The notes beneath the pieces were generated by a model. It did not search any database. It saw only the letters and a list, made by a program, of their open reading frames with translations, and was not told the DNA's origin. Below are positions 44,299-54,003 of a DNA stretch of 64,000 bases, in pieces. Source of the stretch: Bacteroidota bacterium (GTDB lineage: Bacteria > Bacteroidota > Ignavibacteria > OLB7); contig JAFDZV010000035.1 of NCBI GenBank assembly GCA_018266795.1, forward strand, positions 32,379 to 96,378, given 5' to 3'. The position numbers and the translations under genes are program-made. The first letter of the stretch is position 1. Each line of letters starts with the position of its first letter.

Positions 44299-45537
44299 TT
44301 ACTTGATGGATATGACCGGTGAGATGGCGATCGTGGTCGCCGGCAGAAACGGGTCGCTGGAACCAAGCAGGCCGTGCATCGCAACGGAAAGACGCACGCC
44401 CAGAGATTCGTTGAACTGCTCCTGCCACGACGCGGTAAGGCTTCCTCCGAAGAATCCGGCGGAGACGTTTCGAAGCGCGGAGCCGTCGCGGCCGGTCATT
44501 GCAAGCTCGAGTGCAATCAACGGACGTATGCTTCCGGTTCCCTCGCCTGTTGTAAGAGCGTCTCCCCTCGGCAACGGAAGCGCCTCGATATACCCGAGGC
44601 CCAGCTTCAGGCGAAGCCTTCCGAACGGGACAAGCTCCCGGGGGATGCGAACGATTCCGTAGGCCAGGCCGCTCCTGCCCAGATAGTAATGAACGCTGTC
44701 CGCTGCGGCCGCGTTTCCGATCAGTGACGGAGCCGTCGCCACGGAGATCATCCCGCCGGCACCGTAAACGATGCGCCCAAGGTTGTCCTTCTCGAACGCA
44801 ACGCCAAGGCCGTAGGCTCCCTCGAACCCGCGGCTGAAGATCGTGCCCTCACGACTCCCCAAAGGAGCAGGAAGTTCACCCCATGCCTTCACTCCCTCGT
44901 AGCCCAGGCCCAGCCGCATGCGGCCGGCGCTGAATCCGGGGAGCGCTATCTCGTCGAAACCGATTCCGAGGAAGAGGTTCAGGCGCTCGTCGATGCGGAG
45001 CTGAAGGGCTTCCGATGCCGGCGGCGCATGCAACGCCGGCGGGCCGGTTGTCCCCGGCTCTTCGAAATCATCCTCCATCCCGGCTTCGTGGATGAAGGGG
45101 ATGCGAGCCGCGAGCCCCTTGTTGTAGACCTCGATGGATTCGTCGCGCCAATAGCAGTCGCGACGAATCAGGCGGGCAAGCGTGAGCGTGTCCAGGAACT
45201 CGCTGAAGCCGGAGTCGATCGGTATCGAGCCGCAGACGATTCTGTCCAGGCGCATCCGGATCCCTCCCTGGGGCGTCACTTCCCCCACCACGGTCACGCG
45301 CAGCAGATCGTCCACGCGAGCCGTCGGGGCACGCGGGTTCTCCCGCGTCAGCCAGTCGTTGGCTCGTGCGATGATCTCCTCGGCAAGCTTCTGATCCAGC
45401 CCGTGCGCGCGATCCTGCAGCGTCCAGCTTGCACGATATGCCTCCTGCGCACGCGCGGCTGCGGCGCAGAATGCCAGCAGGGCAACCGTGGCGCACAGGC
45501 ACCGCGGAGCGCGGCCCGTACGGCGCGGCGAACGCAC
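44299..45537 (-). CDS. Exported protein with N-terminal soluble domain and barrel-like C-terminus, third gene of the operon
   Basis: A GTG at 45537, 1 bp after the GldM-like stop (45539), gives 412 residues. The signal peptide ends ARAQ (about residue 31). Residues about 32-150 form a mixed domain (QKLAEEIIARANDWLTREN... YWRDESIEVYNKGL). The remainder (170-412) is Gly/aromatic-rich strands such as NLFLGIGFDEIALPGF, ending TIAISPVISIK. It is not GldN by its motifs. The function is unknown; its position suggests it is the outer-membrane partner of the motor-like pair. The start codon is uncertain: an in-frame AGGAGGTG lies 24 bp upstream. Confidence 0.7.
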   Translation of the reverse strand: MRSPRRTGRAPRCLCATVALLAFCAAAARAQEAYRASWTLQDRAHGLDQKLAEEIIARANDWLTRENPRAPTARVDDLLRVTVVGEVTPQGGIRMRLDRIVCGSIPIDSGFSEFLDTLTLARLIRRDCYWRDESIEVYNKGLAARIPFIHEAGMEDDFEEPGTTGPPALHAPPASEALQLRIDERLNLFLGIGFDEIALPGFSAGRMRLGLGYEGVKAWGELPAPLGSREGTIFSRGFEGAYGLGVAFEKDNLGRIVYGAGGMISVATAPSLIGNAAAADSVHYYLGRSGLAYGIVRIPRELVPFGRLRLKLGLGYIEALPLPRGDALTTGEGTGSIRPLIALELAMTGRDGSALRNVSAGFFGGSLTASWQEQFNESLGVRLSVAMHGLLGSSDPFLPATTIAISPVISIK

Positions 45538-45538
45538 A

Positions 45539-47089
45539 TCACTCGGCTGCGACAAAGTCCACCTCCTGTGATTTGCCAAGGCGGCTGCCGCGCTGGTCGA
45601 TGACATACATCCGGAAGCGGAACTCGTTCTGCCGGTCGCGCCGATGTATGCGCCACACCTGCCTGATCTGTTTGGTCTGATCGTCCGCATCCTCCGATTC
45701 GATCGTCGGTTCGTCAGCGTTGCCCGACTTGATCTTCAGCACGCCCCGGTTCGGCAGGCCGTTCAACGTTCCATACGTGATCGTGGTGATGCGCACTTCC
45801 TGCGCGTCGCGTGCGGTCGTGGGAGGGCGTTGCACGGTAGGAGCCGGGAGCGGCCGCACGTCCACCGTGGTCTGGTCCACCAACTGGCCATCCAGATAGC
45901 GGGCGAATTTCACCTTGCCGGATTCGGGGGCAGTGTAGCGCATCGATGAACGGTACTCGCTGCGATCGATCACCGTGCGATCGTTGTCCACCACCTCCAC
46001 GGCCACGCGGCGGCTTTCGATGCCGGCCGGCGTGAAGTTGAGCGCGTACGATTGTCCGGCGATCAGCGTGGAAGGGAGCAGCGTGGCGATCGGGTCCGGC
46101 GCAACGCTCCGCACACCGAACGATACCGAGACGCGCTGCCCGTCGCTCTTGCGCGTTGCCGTCAGCGTAATCTCCTGCGACGTGCCGGCCGCCGGCGTTG
46201 TGCCGGTAAGCATCAGGCGTGTGGCGGATTGTTCCGCGATCCGGGCCGGTGCTCCCTTCGTTTCGAGTGTCATGTCGTTGAACGAACCCGGTCCGGAAAG
46301 ATTGATCTGGTTGGACCACGTGGAGCCGGCCGGCATCGGGAGCAACGTCTGCGAGGCGGAAAGCTGGAACGGTCCGCCTGCGAATGCCAGAGGCGTCAGC
46401 GCCGAAGGGAGAGTCTGTGCCGTGAGCGTTCCAGAATCGTTGCGCGCCGCGAGCATCGTCTGTTGCTGAACGACACGCGGGATCGATGCCATGTCACGCA
46501 GCGCGAACACCGTGATCGTGAACGTCACCGAATCACTCACCGTGCCGTTGCGCTGAAGTATTTCGCCCACGCGGTCGCGAAGCTCGGGGCGAAGGTTCTC
46601 GGGCGGAAGAGGCGTGGCCGTGCCGGCAACGGTGATGCGGTAGACGGCGTCATGGTCCGTTGCCGATGGAGCCCACTGGAAGATCGCGCTGCGGTCGCCG
46701 CGCGCCAGGAGCATTGCGCGCTCGGTGGGCACCGGCTTGCCCGATGCGGAGTCTTCGATGGAGACGATGGAGAAGTGTACCGACGAGAACGTTCCCTGGG
46801 CGGTAACCATGTTGATGCTGTCGCGTTTCAGCATGGCGCCGGTGGTATCCACGCCGGCGCCGGCAGGGATGACGCTGTAGACAAGCGCTGCCTTCTCGGC
46901 CTTCACGCGGAAGTCCGATGCAAGCAGGTGACGGATCACATCCTCGAGCCCCTCCTCGCGCGAAGCATGCTGCGATGGAGTGGTTCCCAGCAGGAGAATG
47001 ATCGCCGAGAGATAGAGAACGAAATAGATCTCGATCGATACCCGCCTGCGCCGTGTGATCACGGTCTGTGCGGTACGCTGGGGTGTCAT
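45539..47089 (-). CDS. GldM-like membrane-anchored periplasmic protein
   Basis: 516 residues. A short basic N-terminus (Arg13-Arg16) precedes one membrane helix (about 19-36; Glu20 at its edge), then a long periplasmic part. Residues 45-200 are unrecognised; the rest is a string of Ig-like beta domains (for example LPSALTPLAFAGGPFQLSASQ and NRGVLKIKSG). This architecture, one helix followed by stacked periplasmic domains directly after a GldL-like gene, is that of GldM/PorM, the T9SS motor spindle. Sequence is too divergent to be certain. Its ATG overlaps the GldL-like stop (ATGA). Confidence 0.65.
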   Translation of the reverse strand: MTPQRTAQTVITRRRRVSIEIYFVLYLSAIILLLGTTPSQHASREEGLEDVIRHLLASDFRVKAEKAALVYSVIPAGAGVDTTGAMLKRDSINMVTAQGTFSSVHFSIVSIEDSASGKPVPTERAMLLARGDRSAIFQWAPSATDHDAVYRITVAGTATPLPPENLRPELRDRVGEILQRNGTVSDSVTFTITVFALRDMASIPRVVQQQTMLAARNDSGTLTAQTLPSALTPLAFAGGPFQLSASQTLLPMPAGSTWSNQINLSGPGSFNDMTLETKGAPARIAEQSATRLMLTGTTPAAGTSQEITLTATRKSDGQRVSVSFGVRSVAPDPIATLLPSTLIAGQSYALNFTPAGIESRRVAVEVVDNDRTVIDRSEYRSSMRYTAPESGKVKFARYLDGQLVDQTTVDVRPLPAPTVQRPPTTARDAQEVRITTITYGTLNGLPNRGVLKIKSGNADEPTIESEDADDQTKQIRQVWRIHRRDRQNEFRFRMYVIDQRGSRLGKSQEVDFVAAE

Positions 47090-47940
47090 CGCTCCTGTTC
47101 CTTGTGCGGGGAGGCGCCGGATTGCTCGCTCCCCTCGGGGGCCGTGCGCCCGACGATCCGCTCGAACTCCTTGCGGACGTAGAACTCGAGTTCCTTGCCG
47201 AAGAGCATGTCGATGCGCTGGCTCATTGCCTCGATCGAAACCACGAGCTGGTTCAGCAGCAGGTTGGTGGCATCCAGCCGCTCCGCGTGAGTCTCGAGCG
47301 ATGAAAGGCCCTGAATGGCCGTGACTTTGTTGGAGAGCTCCCGCAGAGCATCCTCCTGCGCATGCGCGCTCTGCTCCAGGCGCATCGCCAGCGAGGCGTA
47401 GCTTCCGCCGATATCCTCCAGTTCGCCCAACACCTCGCGAATCACTTGGCGGTCCTCGCTCCCGTCGTCCGCCTCCGCCTCGTCGCCGCTCTGCGTTCCG
47501 GCTGCGCCGTTGCTGGTGACGTCGTCCTCCGGAGCGTAGAACAGAACGGTGAAGAGCATCAGCAGCATGACTGCCTCGATTGCGATGCCGATCAACGCCA
47601 CGCGTTCCGAGAGAAGCCCGGCGAACCGCAGTCCGAGAAAGACCAGCAGGATCACCGCGCCGAAGTAGACAAGCGCCTGCACATTGTTGAAGTAGTGCCG
47701 GACGATGATCTCTTCCATGAAGATGCGCGTGCCCACGCGGGCGCCGAGCGGCTGGGCGATCTTGTACGACGTGCCGGTCATCGTGATCGCCATGTCGCCG
47801 CCGAAGGCAGCCGTGCGCCACAGGCCGAACAGCGACGGTATCACGGCGCTCTGCTGCTCAACCACCAGATCGTTCCAGTACTCCTGGTAGGCAGCGCGTC
47901 CTGCTGCGGTCGCGAGGTTGGAAAGTGTTTGTTGGTTCAT
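47086..47940 (-). CDS. GldL-like two-helix motor protein
   Basis: 284 residues: a soluble N-terminus of about 85 residues, two membrane helices (about 88-106 and 114-135), an acidic linker (about 137-160) and a cytoplasmic coiled-coil-like region to the end. Helix 2 reads GIAIEAVMLLMLF. Glu122 is buried and sits where GldL/PorL has its essential membrane Glu in a G-x-x-T-E-A segment, and the following APEDD mimics the GldL FEP-acidic transition. GldL with GldM forms the proton-driven T9SS/gliding motor. The extra N-terminus is unusual. First gene of a tightly packed four-gene operon. Confidence 0.65.
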   Translation of the reverse strand: MNQQTLSNLATAAGRAAYQEYWNDLVVEQQSAVIPSLFGLWRTAAFGGDMAITMTGTSYKIAQPLGARVGTRIFMEEIIVRHYFNNVQALVYFGAVILLVFLGLRFAGLLSERVALIGIAIEAVMLLMLFTVLFYAPEDDVTSNGAAGTQSGDEAEADDGSEDRQVIREVLGELEDIGGSYASLAMRLEQSAHAQEDALRELSNKVTAIQGLSSLETHAERLDATNLLLNQLVVSIEAMSQRIDMLFGKELEFYVRKEFERIVGRTAPEGSEQSGASPHKEQER

Positions 47941-48125
47941 GCAGGAGGGAAAAATAGCATATCGGCGAAGGGCTGACAACCAATGATGCAGATAGTGGGG
48001 AATGATATGACGAGCGCCGATGAATGAATGATAGGTGGTTCTGAGTAGATTCACACCATCGGCACGTTCGGGCGCAGACCGTCGGCACGGGAACGCGTTC
48101 GCGGAACCCATTCAGCAACAACGCA

Positions 48126-48518
48126 ATGCCCATGCTGCTCTGTCCCGCATGTCTCCATGAAGTTCCGGAAGAGGCTGAACGCTGCCCGTTCTGCTCGGAA
48201 GAAATCGAACGCGATCCGTTCTACAAGGAGGTGGATATACACATGGATGATGAAGACATTTCCGACTGGGAGATCGTCCGGCGTGTGAGCACGGAGATCG
48301 AGGCACGCCTGATAGCCGGGCGCCTGGAGGCAAACGGCATTCCCGCGATCGTACTCTCGCAGGTTGACAGCACGCGGAATTTCACGGTGGGTGCTCTGGC
48401 GGTTGCAAAGGTTCTGGTGCCTCGTGAATATCTGGGTGCCGCCGGCGCCCTGCTGGAAACACCCGCCGATCCCATCAGCGATCAGGACATCGGGGAAGGG
48501 GAGGAGGAGCCGGAGTGA
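48126..48518 (+). CDS. DUF2007-domain protein with zinc ribbon
   Basis: 130 residues. The N-terminus holds a zinc ribbon, CPAC-x8-ERCPFC (Cys6 to Cys23). Residues about 50-110 form a DUF2007 fold: VRRVSTEIEARLIAGRLEANGIPAIVLSQ, then AKVLVPREYLGAAGALLE. DUF2007 proteins resemble the PII/signal-transducer fold and have no settled function. The C-terminal tail is very acidic. It is divergent from the GldL-like operon, with a shared 185-bp region. Confidence 0.85.
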   Translation: MPMLLCPACLHEVPEEAERCPFCSEEIERDPFYKEVDIHMDDEDISDWEIVRRVSTEIEARLIAGRLEANGIPAIVLSQVDSTRNFTVGALAVAKVLVPREYLGAAGALLETPADPISDQDIGEGEEEPE

Positions 48519-48951
48519 TCCGCCTCCGCGCCGGCTCTAACGCTTCGTACGGCTGCGTCGTTATCGATTCGATAACGCGGGGCGGAGGGCCTGCAGATTA
48601 TCATGAGATATTCCTCCTCCCGCCTGTTCGGGTGGTAGCTTCCGAAAGGATTCCGAACTACCGCCGACGGTAATCATACTTCCGGGACGCAGGGAGAGCA
48701 CTCCATCGGGACCGGAACTTCACGTTCGCTTCAGCATGCATGCGGGAACGATTGCCACGTCGATCACGCTGCGTGCGCCTCGCGGCGCGGCGATCTGTTG
48801 AAGCACGTTGTTGATTGGATCATCGCTCGGTACCCGCTCCACCCATGATGATAAAACGATGGCGAAGGGCACGGGCACACAGGCTGTGCACCGGACTGCG
48901 TTCACGACCGTTGGCGACGCGCGCCCCGCGGCAATAACACTCGCAGGGAAC
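48519..48951. other. Intergenic region with 19-bp palindrome
   Basis: No gene is supported. It holds a perfect inverted repeat at 48559-48577 and, further right, the probable upstream region of the glycosyltransferase gene. Several in-frame starts upstream of 48952 exist but look non-coding. Confidence 0.5.
48559..48577. promoter_or_regulatory. Perfect 19-bp palindrome (9-bp arms)
   Basis: CGTTATCGA-T-TCGATAACG lies 41 bp after the DUF2007 stop. AT-rich for this genome and perfectly symmetric, it looks like a dimeric-protein binding site, though a terminator hairpin cannot be excluded. Confidence 0.4.
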
Positions 48952-50097
48952 ATGTACCCGGTACACAAGAACGTTCTGATTCTCTCCGCATCGGCCGGAG
49001 CCGGGCATGTGCGTGCCGCGGAGGCTCTTGTTCATGCGTTTCATACGCTCGGAACAGGAAGCTCGGTTGTACATGCCGACGTTCTGGGGTACGCCAACCG
49101 CCCGTTCCGTGCCCTCTACGCGAAGATGCATTACAACATGGCCAATCGTGCGCCGCATCTTCTCGGATGGCTGTACGACAAGTCTGACCGCCCCGGGCGG
49201 AACAACTGGGCGCGCCTGGCATTCAACCGGCTCAACCTGCACGGCTGCCTCGGCTTCATCGAGCGGGTGAATCCGGATCTCGTGATCAGCACGCACTTCC
49301 TTCCCGCCGAGCTGGTGACGTGGCTTCGTGCGAAGAGGCGCATCGCATGCCGCCAGGCAATCGTGGTTACTGACTACGACGCCCACTCCATGTGGCTGGT
49401 GCCGGACCAGGAACACTATTTCGTGGCGTTGGAGGAGACGCGCGAACACATGGCGGGATTCGGCATTGCACGCCGGAGGCTCACCGTAAGCGGCATCCCG
49501 ATCGATCCCGCGTTCCGGAGGCCGGTGAGCCAGTGCCAGGCGCGGCTGAAGCTGGGGCTGGACGTGGAACGGCCAACGCTTCTGGTTTCGGCGGGCGGCA
49601 TCTGCTGCACGGCGATCGGGCCGATCGTCGGCGCACTCCGCAGAATGCGGCACCGCGCGCAGGTGCTGGTGATGTGCGGACGCAACCGTGCCATGAAGTG
49701 CCTCGTGGATGCGGCGGTCCGCTCCACCGAAGGCTCCGGGAGCGTGACGATCGAGTCCGTTGGCTACACCACCCGCATGGCGGAATACATGGCGGCATCG
49801 GATATCCTGATCGGAAAGCCGGGTGGGCTTACCATGAGCGAGGCATTGGCAAGCGGCCTGATCTTCGCCATCGTCGATCCCATCCCCGGGCAGGAGGAGC
49901 GCAATGCGGATCATCTTCTGGAGCAGGGAGTGGCTGTCCGCTGCAACAACATCTCCGTTCTCGGCTACAAACTGGATGCACTGCTGGACGATCACAACCG
50001 CATGATCGAGATGCGGGAGAATGCCTGCCGCCTCTCCCGTCCCGATGCGGCGGAGACGGTGGTGCGCACGTTGCTGGAGCGGGGAGACCGTGCCTGA
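48952..50097 (+). CDS. MGDG-synthase/UgtP-like glycosyltransferase (GT28)
   Basis: A 381-residue family-28 glycosyltransferase of the MGDG-synthase/diglucosyl-diacylglycerol type. The N-terminus VLILSASAGAGHVRAAEAL is the acceptor-domain glycine loop; DLVISTHFLPAELV follows, and the C-terminal sugar-nucleotide site is IGKPGGLTMSEALASGL with DPIPGQEERNADHLL. It likely adds a hexose to diacylglycerol or a related lipid at the membrane. The donor is unknown. The ATG at 48952 (AGGGAAC just upstream) is favoured over earlier in-frame starts at 48808 and 48859. Confidence 0.88.
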   Translation: MYPVHKNVLILSASAGAGHVRAAEALVHAFHTLGTGSSVVHADVLGYANRPFRALYAKMHYNMANRAPHLLGWLYDKSDRPGRNNWARLAFNRLNLHGCLGFIERVNPDLVISTHFLPAELVTWLRAKRRIACRQAIVVTDYDAHSMWLVPDQEHYFVALEETREHMAGFGIARRRLTVSGIPIDPAFRRPVSQCQARLKLGLDVERPTLLVSAGGICCTAIGPIVGALRRMRHRAQVLVMCGRNRAMKCLVDAAVRSTEGSGSVTIESVGYTTRMAEYMAASDILIGKPGGLTMSEALASGLIFAIVDPIPGQEERNADHLLEQGVAVRCNNISVLGYKLDALLDDHNRMIEMRENACRLSRPDAAETVVRTLLERGDRA

Positions 50098-50125
50098 ACC
50101 CCGTGCAGGCTTCGGCAAAACGCGA

Positions 50126-50158
50126 ACGGCCTTCCCCACGCAGTGTGAAGAAGGCCGT
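50126..50158. terminator. Hairpin between convergent glycosyltransferase and gcvH
   Basis: A 9-bp stem (ACGGCCTTC / GAAGGCCGT) with a 15-base loop, 28 bp after the glycosyltransferase stop and 66 bp from the gcvH stop. There is no T-tract on either side. A bidirectional terminator is possible. Confidence 0.35.
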
Positions 50159-50223
50159 ACAAGGTTTCCGTGAGATTGCCGCTGAGCGGTTGCCGGGCAG
50201 TATGCCGGGCGGCATGCCGGGCT

Positions 50224-50601
50224 TCAGTGCCCGACGGAGGCGCCGTACGCGCCGGCGTCCAGCAGGTTCGAAGCGTCGCCCGTCACCTCGATCTTGATCA
50301 TCCAGCCGTCGCCATAAGGATCGGAGTTGATCGTCTCCGGCTTGTCCACGATGATCTGATTCACCTCCAGCAGCTTCCCGGACACCGGCATATAGAGGTC
50401 CGAAACGGTCTTCACCGCCTCGATCGTACCGAACGACTCGCCGGCTTCGAGCTCGTCGCCAACGCTCGCGGAGATGTCAACGAACACCACGTCGCCAAGC
50501 TCGGACTGCGCGAAGTCGCTGACGCCGACATAGCCTGTGGTTCCATCCTGCCGCAGCCACTCGTGGCTCTTGGCATACTTGATCTGCTCGGGAAAATTCA
50601 T
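50224..50601 (-). CDS. gcvH: Glycine cleavage system H protein
   Basis: A 125-residue lipoyl carrier of the glycine cleavage system. The lipoyl lysine is Lys64 in GTIEAVKTVSDLYMPVSG; HEWLRQDGTTGYVGVSDFAQSELGDVVFVD and SDPYGDGWMIKI are family landmarks. It shuttles the aminomethyl group among GcvP, GcvT and Lpd, which are not in the window; glyA at 10.5 kb uses the one-carbon product. It stands 113 bp downstream of accC on the same strand. Confidence 0.97.
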   Translation of the reverse strand: MNFPEQIKYAKSHEWLRQDGTTGYVGVSDFAQSELGDVVFVDISASVGDELEAGESFGTIEAVKTVSDLYMPVSGKLLEVNQIIVDKPETINSDPYGDGWMIKIEVTGDASNLLDAGAYGASVGH

Positions 50602-50713
50602 GATCGAGAGCGGCTTGTGTGATTGATCGATAGTTGATTGTCGTTGAAGCATGCGGCGCCCGGCGCACGGGCGTTTCAAAGGGTGTGCCGTTCGGCACGG
50701 CTGGCCGGGAACG

Positions 50714-52077
<1,364 letters not shown>

Positions 52078-52078
<1 letters not shown>

Positions 52079-52584
52079 CAGTCTGGCTCGACCAGGAAGA
52101 GCAATTGGTTGTATTCCACCGGCTGCCCGTTTTCCGCAACGATCTTCACGATGCGGCCGGCAACATCACTCTCGATCTCGTTCATCAGCTTCATCGCTTC
52201 CACGATGCAGAGAACCTCGCCCGGAGTGATATGGGCGCCGACCTCCACGAACGGAGGGGCGCTGGGTGAGGGGGAGCGGTAGAACGTGCCCACGATGGGA
52301 GAGCGGATCTCGTGGTAGTTCGCCTCGGGGGCGGGCGCTGCCGGCGCAGGGGCCGGCGCGGGAGCGGCATGCGCCGAAGCGGCCGGTGCCGCAACGGCAG
52401 GCTCGCTTACCGGCATCGGCATTGGAGCGTAATGCACCTGCGTTGCGATCGCATCGTGCCGCGGGCTTTTCGAGAGGCGAATCTCCACCCCGTCACGCTC
52501 GATCCGAAGATCGTTCACCGTGCTCGCATCGAAGATCTCGAGGAGCTGCTTCAGATAGTTTATTTCGATCATCTGGTCCGCCAT
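52078..52584 (-). CDS. accB: Acetyl-CoA carboxylase biotin carboxyl carrier protein
   Basis: 168 residues: an N-terminal alpha/beta segment ([32 protein letters not shown]), a Pro/Ala-rich linker (about 55-90) and the C-terminal biotinyl domain with Lys132 in [10 protein letters not shown]. AccC carboxylates this biotin. The ATG at 52584 has GGAG 10 bases upstream and is preferred to an in-frame TTG at 52599. Order efp-accB-accC is conserved in many bacteria. Confidence 0.96.
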
Positions 52585-52614
52585 TGCAACGGGCTCCAAC
52601 GGGTTTGGGAACTC

Positions 52615-53178
52615 TCAGTTCTTGACGCGGTCAAGATACTCGCCGGTGCGCGTATCCACACGGATCATGTCGCCCTCGTTCACGAAGAGGGGCACCTGTA
52701 CGGTGGCGCCGGACTCCATCGTGGCGGGCTTGGTTGCGCCCGTTGCCGTGTCCCCCTTGACACCCGGTTCGGTATGCGCGATCAGCAGCGTCACATGCGG
52801 CGGAAGTTCCACCTGAACAACGTCCGAGCCGTTGAAGGAAATGGTGGCCTCGCCGGATTCCTTCAGGTAGCCGGCCTGCTCGCCCACGACAACCTCCGGT
52901 ACATGCACCTGATCGTAGGTCTCGGTGTCCATGAACACCATGTCCTCGGCATCCCGGTACAGGAACTGCATCGTCTTGCGCTCCACGCGCACGATATCGA
53001 TTTCCTCGCCGGAGCGGAATCGGTTCTCGAGAAGTTTGCCGTTCTTGATCTGCCGCATCTTCACCTGATAGAAGGCGCGGAGATTGCCGGGTGTTCTATG
53101 CTGGCTTTCGAGCACCGTGCACAATTCGTTGTTGAACCGAATCACAATGCCGGGCCGAAGGTCCGATGTCGTTGCCAT
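52615..53178 (-). CDS. efp: Translation elongation factor P
   Basis: A 187-residue EF-P that rescues ribosomes stalled at polyproline. Three OB/KOW-like domains are present, and the C-terminal domain carries GDTATGATKPATMESGATVQVPLFVNEGD. The tip loop reads HRTPGNLRAF, with Asn32 where other EF-Ps have the modifiable Lys (as in E. coli) or Arg (as in Pseudomonas). This tip variant is known in a subset of EF-Ps, but how it is modified, if at all, is unclear. Operon partner of accB-accC. Confidence 0.97.
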   Translation of the reverse strand: MATTSDLRPGIVIRFNNELCTVLESQHRTPGNLRAFYQVKMRQIKNGKLLENRFRSGEEIDIVRVERKTMQFLYRDAEDMVFMDTETYDQVHVPEVVVGEQAGYLKESGEATISFNGSDVVQVELPPHVTLLIAHTEPGVKGDTATGATKPATMESGATVQVPLFVNEGDMIRVDTRTGEYLDRVKN

Positions 53179-53226
53179 AGGATGAGAACCAGGGAAGTAT
53201 CGTTCTGAGGTTAGAGAAATCTGGAG

Positions 53227-53297
53227 AGGTGCCGAACGGATTTGAACCGTTGTAGAAGGTTTTGCAGACCTTTGCCTAGCCACTCGGCCACGGCACC
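53227..53297 (-). tRNA. tRNA-Cys (anticodon GCA)
   Basis: On the minus strand the acceptor GGTGCCG pairs with CGGCACC. The D-arm contains GCCGAGTGGCTAGGC, the anticodon arm AAGGT-CTGCAAA-ACCTT gives GCA, and the T-arm is ACGGTTCAAATCCGT. The discriminator base is T (U73), an identity element of tRNA-Cys. CCA is not encoded. It lies 49 bp upstream of efp on the same strand. Confidence 0.93.
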
Positions 53298-53300
53298 TTG

Positions 53301-53367
53301 GAGTTCCCGACATTCGGCGCTGCGAAGCCTGCAGGCCCACAAACGCATTCCGGTTTCACAGGAACTG
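53301..53367 (+). repeat. Dispersed repeat A, copy 2, next to tRNA-Cys
   Basis: Begins GAGTTCCCGACATTCGGCGC and ends TTTCACAGGAACTGT. It aligns with 9212-9281 and, inverted, 17804-17872. It starts 3 bp from the tRNA acceptor end, in the tRNA's upstream region. Confidence 0.75.
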
Positions 53368-53618
53368 TTGATAGTCACGGCCACGATCGAAACACGATCG
53401 AATCCCGGAGCGCCAAAGATATTCCCCGATGCAGTTCTGTGCAAGATGGGAGTGTGTCAAAGGGTATGATATCGAACGATTCGCGCCTGGGGCCGCCTGC
53501 CGGGCAGGCCGGTACAACATGGATGCGTTGGCCGAGATGCCGTGCAGCAGAATACGGAGCGGCCTCGAACCCAGGCGGTTTCGAGGCCGCTCCAACGAGT
53601 CGGGCAGGGGCCAGGATG
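53368..53618. other. Intergenic, nothing recognised
   Basis: Beyond repeat A copy 2, the gap up to the small secreted-protein gene holds no supported gene. It should contain the tRNA-Cys/efp promoter region on the minus strand. Confidence 0.45.
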
Positions 53619-53807
53619 CTAACGATGATGCGATGGAGAAGTGCGCGTGTGTGAATGCACAACCGTTCCGTTCTTCCTGGTATAGCTTCTGACATGAACG
53701 GTCTTCCTCCCGGACGATTTGGGATGTCCGCCCTTCGCCAGAAGTGCCGGCTCTGCGATGCCGAGAGTGAAGAACAATACAACGAGGAGCGAAATGAAAT
53801 GCTTCAT
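53619..53807 (-). CDS. Small exported basic protein
   Basis: 62 residues: a signal peptide (about 1-24, ending ALLA) followed by a 38-residue mature peptide with VHVRSYTRKNGTVVHSHTR. This VRxYxRKxGTxV motif recurs in short exported proteins of unknown function found in many bacteria. High Lys, Arg and His content suggests nucleic-acid or surface binding, but no role is known. The ATG at 53807 is preceded by GTTCC; no strong ribosome-binding site is seen. Confidence 0.6.
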   Translation of the reverse strand: MKHFISLLVVLFFTLGIAEPALLAKGGHPKSSGRKTVHVRSYTRKNGTVVHSHTRTSPSHHR

Positions 53808-54003
53808 GGAACAACTCCGATGAATGTGAACGAACAGTGAATACTGCCGCGCGCCGATGATTGCGCGCGGGCGGGGGGCAAGATCATATGGAATGTACCT
53901 CGGAAGAGCGGAGCGAGGAGTTATCCCCGAGTATCCGGATGAAGCGTAGGCAACCCGGGCACCGGGCGCGTTGCGATTGAGCACCTGGCCCGTCTCCCCG
54001 CCT

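Noticed and set aside
44299..45537. Assignment of the third operon gene as GldN/PorN
   Set aside because: The typical GldN motifs were not seen and the C-terminal half looks like a beta-barrel.
50602..50713. Glycine riboswitch before gcvH
   Set aside because: The 112-bp gap is short and shows no paired aptamer pattern.
53298..53618. Second tRNA near tRNA-Cys
   Set aside because: No further cloverleaf could be formed around 53300-53620.
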